In this document: positions 44,290-54,498 of the stretch, piece after piece
Numbering within the stretch: position 1 is the stretch's first letter
Layout: each line of letters opens with the position of its first letter
Source of the DNA: Rhodosporidiobolus odoratus
Lineage: Eukaryota; Basidiomycota; Microbotryomycetes; Sporidiobolales; Sporidiobolaceae
Reading direction: 5' to 3'
Length of the DNA stretch: 64,000 bases
Assembly: GCA_034387635.1 (NCBI GenBank)
Contig: JAOANU010000026.1
Span: forward strand, 124,001-188,000
Translations under genes and position numbers: made by a program
The notes under the pieces: generated by a model
The model's database searches: none
What the model was told of the DNA's origin: nothing
The model's input: only the letters and a program-made list of their open reading frames with translations

Positions 44290-45331
44290 AGTGTCTAGAC
44301 TATGGTGGCAGGAAGGACGGCCTTAGAGTATGTGTTGAAGTGGGCGGGAAGTGGAGGATGGAAAGGTAGACGGTGTACTGAGGCAAGTATTGGCAGAATG
44401 ACAATCTCCTTATGACATCTCGTGGTGTGCGTGACCCGTGATGCGGAGAGCATCCCTGATGGACACTATGACCTCCTGGGGTTGCAAGCACGCCGAGCCT
44501 TATATGAGGCAGGAGAAACCCAGCTGACAAACCAAGATACTGTAGACCACCTTTGTCTGCCTAACACCATCTCTCCTTCCTGCCTCGCCCATCTGCTTAT
44601 TGCAGATGCAGTAAACTTGGCACATCCGCTCCTGCTTCTCTCCTGTCCCTCCCTCCGACACCCGTGCCGCCTCCCACCCCTCCACCCACACAGGCCCCAC
44701 CTGCACCCTTGCCACCTTTTCCTTCTCCACCGCCAAGTACGCCTCCCGGAACATGAGATGGTCCTCCTGAACTGAGAACATAGGTTACAGGGAAGGGACG
44801 GTTGTAAGAAAGCAGGAGAGGGCAGAGGGCTGTGCGCCAAAGGTGTGAAAAAATGGGTGAGAAGGTCAAAAAGGGAGTGCGGTGTTGTTTGTCTGGAACG
44901 GTCTGGAAGTCTAGATGCTATCGGACAGGGCCAGCTTATGTCCCAGCTGCGGGGTGCTGGAATTCGTCCAAGAACCAAGGTAATTTGACCACAAATAGAA
45001 GCAGTCTGGCAGAAGAAAGACACTAGGGAAAAGAAGCAGTGCACAGTGTCAAGATATGCTCACAGTGCAGTCTCGAGTAAGATAGGTACATAAAGGTCAG
45101 GACATAACCAAGTCAAGCCAAGGACTACTGAGAATCGGGTGATAGCAACCAAAATAGCTGTACACCTCGGCCTCAGTTGCGGCTTGGATGCACTCAGACG
45201 GTGCTGACTCAGGCTTTATATGCTTGCTCAGGGCACCACACAGTGCTTGCATGTTGCGCTAGCGTACCACGTACCGAAAGAGAAGGAACCACATCCATCA
45301 CTTCTTATCTGCATGTATCAGACATAAGGAG
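44290..45331. other. Intergenic, 1 kb; one doubtful small ORF
   Basis: No conserved gene is seen. A 93-codon minus ORF with a real ATG (44781 to 44500, MFSVQEDHLMFREAYLAVEK) has protein-like composition in its first half and might be an exon or relic of an unknown gene. Confidence 0.4.
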
Positions 45332-46628
45332 TCAGACAGGGGACACGTGGCTAGAGCTGAAGGTAGAGGAGTGAGACTCACGAGCATCCTTCCCACCCCT
45401 CATCCAAGCTGGCTTTACACTCCCCAAACTGCCTCCCCCACCTGTACCCTTCCCGCCCAAAAGCCCTTTGCCCATCAACCTCTTCAACTTTTCCTCCTTC
45501 TCCTTCTTCAGCTGCTCAGGCGTCTTCTCCGCAGTAGATGGGTCAGGTCTGGATGGGTCAAAGGATGGGGGCGCGGGGAGGGAGGCGGCAAGGGAGAGGA
45601 GAGAGGGGACGAGGGGTGGTGGGGATGCGGCATCTGCATTGCACAACAAGGTTTCAGTGTAAGACTCAGAGGATAGCCTGATGCATATAGTAGAGAACGA
45701 GACGACGAACGCACCATTCAGTTCGTCTGCTTCAAACTTGATGTAAAGGGCGGAAGAAGGTGTAAAGTCGAGGTCCATGAGGTTTTTGCCCCGGAGGGCG
45801 AGGTCACCCTTGCGGTATTCTGTTCGTGGCGGTGATTGATCTGTGGAATGGCGTAAGAAGTCAGCAGAGATGATCCAGCTGAAGAACTGGGCAAGCCCAG
45901 GACGGGACGAGAAGGGAGTGAAAAAGCTGGCGAAGCAGTAAACGCCGAAAGAGACCTGGGTGAAGGGCCAAGCTCACATAGATACCAAGCAGTACCTCGT
46001 ACATCCTCTCGCAGAGCTAACCGTACAAACTCGTACAGGTGCACAAGCTTGTCCGTCGAGGGAAAGACACCTTCAAGCTGCGATCGGTCGGCGAAGCGAA
46101 TTCGCATGCGAGTCTGCGCTGGGCGAGCTTCAGCAGGGTGTCATCAGAGTGTGAGCGAACAGCAGAACGCACCTGAGGCCATTTAGCCGCCTTGACCCGA
46201 CTCTTCTCCGCTTCTTCTCGTTCTCGCAGCCGCTTCGTCAGGAGCGGCCGATCCACCAAGTCTTTCGTCTTCTGCACTTGCCCCGCGTACGCTTGTTGTA
46301 GCTCTACCGGTGTTGGGGCAAAATACGATTCGGGCAAGTCGAGGAAAGAACGCGAGGCTGCAGAATGCGAGGAAGATGAAGTCGAAGGCAGGTAGTAGCG
46401 GGCTTCGAATTGGCGTTGCTTGGAAGGGTCGACGGGCGAGATTGATGTCAAGATATGGGTCTGGGCCTGTCCGTCGGATCCTGGGTTGGCTGTGAGAGTC
46501 GGAGTTGAGGCTGATGATGAAGACTGAGCAGGAGGTGGAGGCGATGGCGACGGAGAAGGGGCAGCTTGAGCGTCTCCCGGCAAGGAGCTAAGCATCTGAA
46601 TAGCTTGTTCTGGTGTATTCCCGGCCAT
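45332..46628 (-). CDS. UBX-domain protein, TUG/Ubx4-like
   Basis: Probable Cdc48/p97 cofactor. Exon 1 (46628-46173) starts MAGNTPEQAIQML, has a Pro/Ser-rich linker, then PVDPSKQRQFEARYYLP and LPESYFAPTPVELQQAYAGQ, followed by a basic helix. Exon 2 (from ACTCGC near 46119) opens the UBX beta-grasp: RMRIRFADRSQLEGVFPSTD, LVHLYEFVRLALRE, GTAWYL. A GTGAGC donor then joins to YQSPPRTEYRKGDLAL, as in TUG proteins. The domain ends ALYIKFEADELN, and the last exon has a Lys-rich coil (KTPEQLKKEKEEKLKRLMGK) and a Gly-rich tail. Reading straight through, the stop is at 45332; a GTGAGT just before could alternatively remove the last few residues. Divergent from the SDR gene. Confidence 0.82.
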
Positions 46629-46752
46629 TTGAGCGAATCCGACGGCTTGTGAAGGCTAAAGAGCGCGAGACGGTTCTCTTCGCTTCTTCGGGTGCCACCC
46701 GCCGCGCTGAAACGGTATCAAGACAAAACAAGTCGGACACCTTCGAACTCAC
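46629..46752. promoter_or_regulatory. Divergent promoter, UBX gene / SDR gene
   Basis: Only 124 bp separate the two ATGs, so the core promoters must overlap or be back to back. No obvious element is seen. Confidence 0.55.
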
Positions 46753-48201
46753 ATGCGGACTCTCGTAGCGACCGGCTGCTCTTCCGGCTTGGGCTTGTCT
46801 GCCCTCTCCCTCTTCATCGACCGCGTCATCCAACAGCCTTCAGCTTCAGCCTCTGCAGCCCGCTGGCAGATCATCGCCGGCCACCGCACCACACTTTCAG
46901 GTGACGCTGACAGGCTCACCGCTCGAGCGGCAGCTTACACCGAGGTTATCGACCTTATCTGGCTTCCGCTAGATTTACGGGACACGGACAACGTCGAAAC
47001 ATTTGCGCGCCGAATAACAGACCACCATAGCGTCAACAGAGTGGACATACTCTTCCTCAATGCGGCAGTATGGACCAACAACCTCAGGGTGGTAGATCGG
47101 CGGAAGAATACGTGGGCTGAAGAAGCGGTCGTCAACCATTTTTGTGCGTCGACTTCCATTCCTGTCTAGTTCCATCTGATCTGTCCTGACCCTATGCTCC
47201 TCGCCCATGCCTACTTCGCTGCCCACAGCGCAAGATTACCTCATCAAGCTTCTACTGCCACTCCTGGAGAAGGCCGCCGCTTCCGCCTCAGAGCATGCAG
47301 CCATTGCACCCCGTGTCGTCTATACCACCTCATCGCTACATGCCTCTATAGCATCTACCGGTTGGCCAATCTCTAGCCTTCCCTCCCTCTTTCAGTCATT
47401 GACCTGACTCTCCTTTTTCCAGCTGAAATTCCCGCCTTGCTTGGTCCCTTCCCTCTCTCCGCGTCTCCTTCACCGTCAACAATACCACAAAGTACTGCTA
47501 AGCAACGCTACGCTGCCTCCAAGCTCGCAGCGTTGATGGGCGCTCAGTCCTGGAAGATGAAGTTCGCGGACCAGGAGGGATCAGCTGTGATCGATGTACT
47601 GGCCGTTTCGCCTGGTGCGTGTTCCACCACTCGTCTTCATTTAATTCAAGTCTTGACCCGCCGAGCCCGGCTGCTGACCTCCCTGTCCGCTGTGCTGCGC
47701 TTTCCCCTCCCTCTCGCTTTTTACGTATACACAGGCTTCGTCCCCTCGACCGGTCTCTCCCGAGAGTCCTCCACTCTTGGACGGTGGGTAATGCAGAACC
47801 TCGTTTCCTGGGCACCATTCGCAGTGACCGAAGAAGAAGGTGCGCATGCGTCGTTCTCGCTTTTCCGTGCCCAACTTTCTACTTCGACTCGCCAAACCAC
47901 TCGAATAAGCAGCGCTGACTCGGTATAATCGATGTGACTAGGTGCGAGACGACTGCTTCGCGCTCTGCCCCATCCCGCCTCTTCCAGTGCCGCCCAACCC
48001 GCCAGTGCCGACAGCGACCTCTTCGCCCTCCTCACCTCTTCCCGCTCGCCCTCCACGCCGCTCGTCTATCTCTCAGGCCCTTCGACCGCGCCACTGGAAA
48101 AGGTGCAAGGAAAGCTTGGGGGAGCTTTTATGGATTGGCTGGCACATGAGGAGGCGAGGGGGACTACAGACGCAAGAGGGAAAAGCGCGGAGGAGTACTG
48201 A
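46753..48201 (+). CDS. Short-chain dehydrogenase/reductase
   Basis: Five exons: 46753-47143, 47229-47360, 47423-47614, 47735-47839 and 47942-48201; 1080 nt, giving 359 aa. A classical-type SDR Rossmann fold: the NAD(P)-binding glycine motif TGCSSGLG is at residues 8-15, LDLRDTDNVETFA the cofactor-discriminating acid region, LFLNAAV the NNAG-like segment, and RVVYTTSSLHAS carries the catalytic Ser. YAASK supplies Tyr and Lys, and VSPGFVPSTGLSRES follows. A C-terminal extension (about 70 residues, with LLTSSRSPSTPLVYLSG) exceeds the usual 250-300 aa. It resembles fungal 3-ketosteroid-reductase-like SDRs in length and layout, but the substrate is not decidable. Confidence 0.87.
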
Positions 48202-48543
48202 GAGCGGCGACTGAGACGGCCAGTAGAGCTGACTCCTCAGCTGACATCGATTGTTCCTCTCAGTGCGTCATAGGAGACAACGTCATGTGGAAACACAAAG
48301 CTAGACTTTTCTCTCTGCTTTTGGCACCTTCCTTTCAGCCTTCGCTCAAACTACTTGACTGAGATCAGGCTCAGACCAGTATCGTATATCAAGCTTCGTG
48401 TCCCCATCCCTTCTCAAGCTACTATCCCATTCGAGCTGTTACACTCTCACCCTCGCTTTTCTTCCCAACCCTCCGGCCATTCCTCGAGGCTTTTCCTGCA
48501 AGCTCTCAACTGCGCCCGAGTTTCTTCGAAGATCGCCTTCGTC
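48202..48543. other. Convergent 3' region, SDR / Myb-like gene
   Basis: About 340 bp between stop codons; nothing recognisable. Confidence 0.5.
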
Positions 48544-49832
48544 CTAAGCTCTTCCGGGCTCGGCGTGTGAGTAGGCGGAGGAGGAGCTGGGTGGATTTGA
48601 GGATAAAGGGAAGTTGCTGGCAGGCTCGGGAGAAAAAGGGGCGCCGGAAGGCGAGGGGTTCGCAATCATGCCTTGCGAGGCAGAGGAGGCGGACAGAGCT
48701 GAGGAGACCAGTGATAGCTGAAGGGAATCGCCTGTCCTCGGCAGCTTCGCGGGAGAAAGGGGAAGATCGGAAGAAAAGGAAGGAGAAGAATTGGGAGAGG
48801 CACGCGCAGGCTCGGCCCTAGCAGCCAATGTAAGGTCGGCCGGGGTGGCGGCGAGGCGGGAAGAGACGCACGGCCAGTCGAGGACGGCGGGAGAAAGGCC
48901 ACGAGCTTCTTGTGTTGTCGATGGGGTAGAAGAGGAAGAACGGTCGCGCTTTGTGGCCTTCTTTACTGCACTGGATGCTGCGAGGACGATGCTGATGAAG
49001 GGTTGGCTGGAAGAAGTGGCAGACGTGTCGTTTGTCGAAGCCCTGGAGGCTCTTAAAGAGGAATCGACTACGCTGTCTGCAGGAAGACTGAGAGACGCTT
49101 TGGAAGTGTCTGCTGGAGGAAAGGGTAGCGCAGCGCTCGAGCCTGGACCATTGTCAGCTGCATCCGCTGGGCCAGCAGAAACGCCCTCGTGCTGCCCAAC
49201 CTCCTTGGCCAGCTCCGGAAACTTTTGCTTCAACTCCTTTAGCTTTTCTCCCCGCCTCTCCTGTATCTGCTTGATATAGTCTCCCTTGGGGCTCGTACCT
49301 TTCACTAGAGATTTTAGCTTCCCGAGGCGGAGTGCCAGATCAGGTCCACCTCGTTCAGAAAAGATAGAGCGGTAAGTTGACCAGGAAACGGCAGCACTGT
49401 TGCGCCCACAAGCTTTGGCGTGCGCCTGAGTCAGGTCGTTCAAGGCAAGAAGGGTCGAGTCTTCGTCCACAGTAAAGGGCGCAAGGGCGATGGGGCCGTC
49501 GAGGGGGACTGTTTGACCGAAGCAAAAAGTCAGAAACCGTCAGCGATTCGTGCCATTGTTGGAGGACAGCTCGACTCACCGCCCAGAGCTGTCGCACGAC
49601 TCGTCATAATGTTCCAATGCTGTTGAGTCGCGTCAGCTGTACGTTGAGGATGGCCCTGCTTTTCCATCTCGGCGGACACCTTCGCCCAGTTCTCGCCCAC
49701 GTCCTTGACCGTATCTACGAGGGCTTGTTCGCGCTCAGCCGTCCATGCTACCGACCGTCCACCCTTTCTCTTGGGCTTGTCTGCCTTGTCTTGCTTGGGC
49801 GAGTCGGTGTGCGTAGGTTGAGAAGTCGACAT
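48544..49832 (-). CDS. Myb/SANT-type DNA-binding protein 1
   Basis: The start is ATG 49832 (MSTSQPTHTDSPKQ). Exon 1 encodes a basic segment and a Myb/SANT-like repeat (SVAWTAEREQALVDTVKDV, GENWAKVSAEM, then ADATQQHWNIM), with spaced aromatic residues. After a short intron (donor GTGAGT near 49578) exon 2 has a second, weaker repeat (FTVDEDSTLLALNDL, SWSTYRSIFSERG, LALRLGKLKSL), then a helical Lys/Glu stretch and a long Ser/Pro/Ala-rich tail to 48544. Such proteins usually bind DNA in the nucleus. The target is unknown. It resembles the gene at 51853-53322 in domain layout. Confidence 0.7.
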
Positions 49833-50362
49833 TGGTGGATAAGGGGAAGCGGTGAAGGGTATGGTGTCGTGGGTTGGCGTTGAGATCTGTACTGGTAGGC
49901 TACTAGTGGGTATAAAAGCGTAGCAGGCTGGCGTGCAGCGCGTGTACAGGTGAAAAAGGTGCAGGCGGAACTGTTTTTGACATTGGCGCGGTTGCGATGT
50001 CATCGCTGACATCAGGTACCGAGCTTTTGGCCATGATACAGTTGGATACAACAAGCCAGATAGGTGTTACATCGCGCACTATTTCCGGGCAACGCCGTTT
50101 CCCCTCCCTTTCTCTCCTTCCTCTCTTTCTCCTTTTCTCTCTGACCCTCTTTCTCGCATTCTTCCCCTTTGGTGCTGCCTTTGATCGATCCTGCTGTACA
50201 GAAGCTCCCTTGTACAGCCGAGGTGGATAGAGTCTGAGTGTTAGAGGTGATTGTTCCGCAAAGCCAATTTGAGAAGGCCAGCAATCCCATCTTTTCGCAC
50301 TACGACTTTCCCCCAGAATATGCCGCTGCCATATACAACTAAGTACCTGCTCTCGCTCCGAA
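49833..50362. other. Intergenic, 0.5 kb
   Basis: The promoter of the Myb-like gene 1 should lie here. A pyrimidine-rich run at about 50098-50160 is the only notable feature. Confidence 0.45.
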
Positions 50363-51494
50363 TCAGTCTCCCACAAGATCCAGAAAGGCTCTCGTGCTTG
50401 CTGAAGCGGCTATTACCGAGCGGCGCGGAAAAGGAGGAGAGGCCGCAGAACTGTCCACGTTAAGCCTTGCCGACTCGAGAAGCGGATCAGTCGATGGGGT
50501 TTTACCGAGCGATTTGGCACAGATACATGTACTGGATGACCGCTGACTGCTTTCGGGAGAGATATCGAGGTGCGGGCGCTTGCAAGGGGGCTTTTCAAGG
50601 AGAGTGGGGCGGGACCCGAGTTTTGGCGAAGCTTGTTGTGGTGCTGAAGCTCGAGGAGGAGCAGATAGACTGACCGAGCCGAGCACCTGATGCGGCGTCG
50701 CACGGGAGGATGGGAGCGCTGTGGTGGGAGCGAGAAGGGCTGGTTTGTAGCGGACCGGATATACTGAAACAGCAAGTCCTGCAACAAAAGGAATGAAACC
50801 CGGTCAGCCTTGACGACCTCGCATTATCTGTAGGACAGCAGCGGTCGAACGGTGGGAAAGTTGGTAGAGGAGAGAAAGGAGAGGGAAACTTACCCTCTTC
50901 CCTGCACCTCTTCTCGCTTCTGTCTTCCTTCGGGCCAAAGCATTCCTCGGCGCTCCGCTTCACATATCCGGGTACAACATTAGCGAGTACTAGAGCTTCG
51001 CGCCGCCCGGACGGCGTCTAACGATCTATGCCCAGCGAGGGAGAAAGAGAGGCGGCAGGAAATTGGCTGCTTTTGAAGGATACGGGGTGAGAAGGAGGGC
51101 GAGAGGTGGGCTCCCATAGATTTGTAACGGGATGACTCCGCTGCCGAGGAGAATGCAATGATGCTAGACGAGCAAGACCGTCAGCAACAACGGAGTCGAG
51201 CTAGAAGAAAAACGCAACTGGATTGGCGGACACAGTTGCCCTTTGCCGATGGCGAGTACTCTCCCGAGAGGCCAGCGTCAGTAGCTGGAGAATGTTGACT
51301 CCCACCTTCACACGTGAGCAGCAAGGCAGGAATAAACACGCCGCGAGGAAGTCAGCACCCAATAAGCGTCGAATGAGGAGCGACGCGCACGAAAGGCGCT
51401 TCTTACCCCAAACCTCGCTCTGTCCCCCACTTGCAAGATACCTCGCGCTCGGCTGCCATCTTTGTCCATCTGAAGAGGCCGCCGGAGGGCTCAT
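50363..51494 (-). CDS. Unrecognised multi-exon gene (tentative)
   Basis: I do not recognise this gene and its exons are uncertain. The best piece is a spliced pair: VVPGYVKRSAEECFGPK to CREE (about 51028-50894, donor GTAAGT at 50893) joined in phase to GLAVSVYPVRYKPALLAP (acceptor TTGCAG before about 50780), which runs in a Ser/Pro-rich frame to a stop at 50363. Upstream plausible pieces are SGVIPLQIYGSPPLALLL (about 51140) and, with the only convincing ATG, MSPPAASSDGQRWQPSARYL at 51494. If all belong together the gene has five or six small exons. Alternatively the 50363-51028 part is a separate small gene whose start I have missed. Confidence 0.35.
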
Positions 51495-51852
51495 TGAGGC
51501 GAAGACGAGGAATGCAATACAGTGAAGAACGGTATAGGAGGCTGGACTGGAAGGTGCAGGTTGGACAGTGCAGTGATCCGGCACGCTAATTGAAGTGCGC
51601 GAGAACGAGGAAGAGCAATGCACAAGGGATTGCGAAGAAAAGGGGGCATGGTCAAAGTGGGAGCATAAGGGTTGGCCAGGGAGTCCGCCTGGGCTGTCAG
51701 GAGACTGTGTCTAGACTGCTACTAACTAGTCAAGCTCCAGCTCATGGTAACGCTAGAATGGGGCCAAACAAAGAGGAAACCAGCTGGTTCCAAACTTTTG
51801 ACCTTCTCAAGACGGGTTTTCTCGTGACTTGTGCAGTCTATACCTTCGATCT

Positions 51853-53322
51853 CTATCCATGATACTCCACCAACAATGCCAAAAATGTCCGTGCACTCCA
51901 ACATGCCAGCTGGACCAAGGTGGCAGATGACGCCGATCTTGTACCAGGTGGACTGCAGGTTGTGCCAGACATTCGCTTGAGGATAGGTAAGGGCGAAGGT
52001 AGAGGTGCACAGAGAGTGTGAGAGAGAGTCTGTAAGGTAGGTGAAGCAGAATCAGGGACAAGGACAGGCTCAGATGGATCCATACGCAGATACTTCTTGG
52101 TGTCTTCCAACTCAAAATTGTCCTCCTTGGCCTCTGTTTTGCGCTTCAGACTTGCAGACTTGGCAGCAACGGCCTCCTTATGCATCTGTGGCTGTGAGCT
52201 GGGTTTGTCCTCGAGCTCATCAGCTTGTGCCTCGTAAGCTTTAGACAAAGCGGTCTTGTGACCCTTTTTGCGGATCGTCTGGTGCGGGTGCCGTCGTTTC
52301 ACTGCACCTGCGATTGACGGTGCCTTCCTGTGAGGCTGAGACTGAGGATGGGAGAAAGTGGTGCGACAGGGTGATCTAGGTGTGGCTGACTTTGCGAGAG
52401 CTTGTTTAGGTGAACAGGTACATAGGTCAGGTAATTTTTTTCAACCAGCTGTTGATTGCTTACTGCCAGCAAATGGGGCTTACGAGGATGGTTTAGGGTC
52501 CTTGTCCCCGAAATCGCATTCAGTAGTGGCTGTTGAGCTTGCCGGTCCTGTACCTCTCCCTTGTCCAAAGGGGGGCAGCTGGGCTGGCGTGGTTTGACAG
52601 CGAGTGTGCCAGCTGCACTTGATCCGTATGTAGAAGAAAACTGGCTCACTGCTGTGGGCTGTACCCGTGGTACCCGGACTTCTGCGGTTGTCGCCAAGTA
52701 GGCCTGTGCATACTGTATGAGCTGGCCCCGTATAAGGTTGAATGAGGTGTACATACCAATGTGTGGCTCATTGTTGTTGCTTCCTATTTCTTCCTTGACC
52801 ACAAGTTGGCCCCACCGTTCCGCACACTCAAGCGAATTGCGCCCCATTGCAGCCGTGATCTCTGTGTACGTGTCGTCTCTGTCTCGCTGCCGTAAAAGGT
52901 ATGCATCGTCGGAGGGGAGCCATATGTTTGGTTGTGAGTCTGGCAATTTTCTGGCGCCTACGGTCCTTTCAGGCGTCCTGGTGAGTGTCAGCAAAGCCTC
53001 TGTTGTGGCTAGTAGAGCGAAGGTTGCGCAGTCTCTCATAGAATTGAGGCCGGGATGATCAGGATTCGGTTGTTGCAATGAGGCAGAAGTAGCAGCAAAA
53101 CAGACCTTCTTCACGATGCTCTGAGACTTCTCTGGGCCTGCCTTCAAGCTGGTCCCATCTCTTCATACATATTTTCCTATCTCGCCTAAGCTCCCGTGCA
53201 ATCTCAACCCATCCAGCTCCGTTTTCACGGCGAGCATTGACAAGCAAGATTCTATCATGTTTGTCCGACCAATGTGTGCTGATCACGCGTGAAGGTGGCT
53301 GCCTAGTCTCTGACCCTGTCAT
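51853..53322 (-). CDS. Myb/SANT-type DNA-binding protein 2
   Basis: The start is ATG 53322 (MTGSETRQPPSRV). Exon 1 carries a SANT-like repeat (THWSDKHDRILLVNARRE, GWVEIARELRRDRKICMKRW). A GTCTGT donor near 53105 leads to exon 2 with a second repeat (IWLPSDDAYLLRQRDRD, TYTEITAAMGRNSLECAERW), followed by a Pro/Gln/Ser-rich region to about 52300. A further frame, probably spliced on, has basic segments (KRRHPHQTIRKKGHKTALSK, KSASLKRKTEAKED) like nuclear localisation signals. The 3' exon boundaries and the stop at 51853 are tentative. A nuclear DNA-binding role is inferred from the paired repeats. Confidence 0.6.
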
Positions 53323-53956
53323 CCAGACATCGTCAGTGTCATACAGCCGACAGATCAGACCGCAAAAGATTCACCTGCCGTCCTGTCTTCGAGTGTTCCT
53401 GCTGTTTTCTCCTTGGGCTTATCACGTGCTTGACCCGCTGCGTGTGGCGCTGGGCGAGAAACCTTGCATTCCGCCCAAGATGACGAGAGCGTTGACTCGC
53501 TGACAGGATGTAAACGAAAGGAGGCGGACAATGCTGTGCCGACAGTTGTCGGTGGACCAGCGAGGGGTAAACCAGCTGGGGGACAGCGGGGCAGCGGGTG
53601 CGTGGGCCTACGCGTCTTGAAATCCATGCAATTGACAGGTGAGAGAGAGGGGAGAGAGGGAAGAAGAAAGGAAAGAACAAACTTGCTGACTTCTTGCAGT
53701 CCGCGGTTGAAAAGAAAAAAGAAAAACAGTTGACAGTAGAAATGGATTTATAGAGGGGGGGACACTACAAGATGCCTCAGATATGCCTAGAGGGTGGTCA
53801 AATGCTACACGAGTCTCACATAAGAAAGGAGGTACAAAGAAGGGGCACCCTGGGCGGAGCCGTCCCAGCCGGTGGCGAAGAGGGTTGAGTCCGAGTCCTC
53901 CAGCTAGCCCGTGCATACGTGGTCAGATGCTGTTGCTGCAGCTGAGGAGTACGTTT
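53323..53956. other. Intergenic, 0.6 kb
   Basis: Between the start of Myb-like gene 2 and the stop of the interrupted esterase. Short ORFs only; no recognised feature. Confidence 0.45.
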
Positions 53957-54336
53957 CTAGAGCCTCTTGGCCCAGGTTACGCCGGTAGGGATGGTGTCGC
54001 CGTTGGGTAAAGTGCTGTAGCTTACTCCTGCGTTTGGATCTAGAGGGATCGAAACGGGGTTAGGAAGGGAAGGGTCAATGACGTTGGGGGAGACGGCCGA
54101 GGGGGCAATGACAGGAATGGGAACGATGGCGGAGGGGTCGGTGGGGCCCAGGGCGGAAGCGAGGTCGTCCGCGTCTCCTGCCAACTTAGGAGAGGAGAGA
54201 GGCAAGCCTTTGGTGGGGGAAAGGCTGGTAGCTACGGCTGTAGATGTCACCAAGCGTTAGCAGCTGTGGTGATTAAGAAAGGAGTCTGCGTAAAAAGGGA
54301 AGGACGGTAACATGATTGCGGACGTACCGTTTGCGA
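53957..54336 (-). pseudogene. GDSL/SGNH esterase, 3' part cut off by Copia-2
   Basis: Last 9 nt of exon 6 (54336-54328), an intron (donor GTACGT at 54327) and exon 7 (54237-53957), which encodes a Ser/Pro/Asp-rich tail (SLSPTKGLPLSS, DPSLPNPVSIPLDP, GDTIPTGVTWAKRL). Its phase matches the 5' part at 59795-61283 exactly if the element and one target copy are left out. On its own it has no start and cannot be expressed as esterase. A low-complexity C-terminal tail of this kind is common in secreted or cell-wall proteins. Confidence 0.85.
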
Positions 54337-54341
54337 GCAAC
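54337..54341. repeat. Target-site duplication GCAAC, left
   Basis: The five bases directly outside the 3' LTR equal those at 59795-59799. Confidence 0.95.
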
Positions 54342-54498
54342 AGACAATTCTGATGGGACGACGGCGAAGTGAGCTGGCAGCAAGCGGTAAGATGCGTGAG
54401 CGACTGAAGAAGAAGCTCCGCATCCGCTGCTGCCAATCTAGACAGTTCCCTCTTCCCTTCATCCTAACCTACTTCGTGTCACCCGCTCCCTTCTCACA
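54342..54498 (-). repeat. Copia-2 3' LTR
   Basis: 157 bp, minus-strand start TGTGAGAAGG and end GAATTGTCT. The gag-pol stop codon (54469-54471) lies inside it. Matches 59638-59794 except at 54477. Confidence 0.96.
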
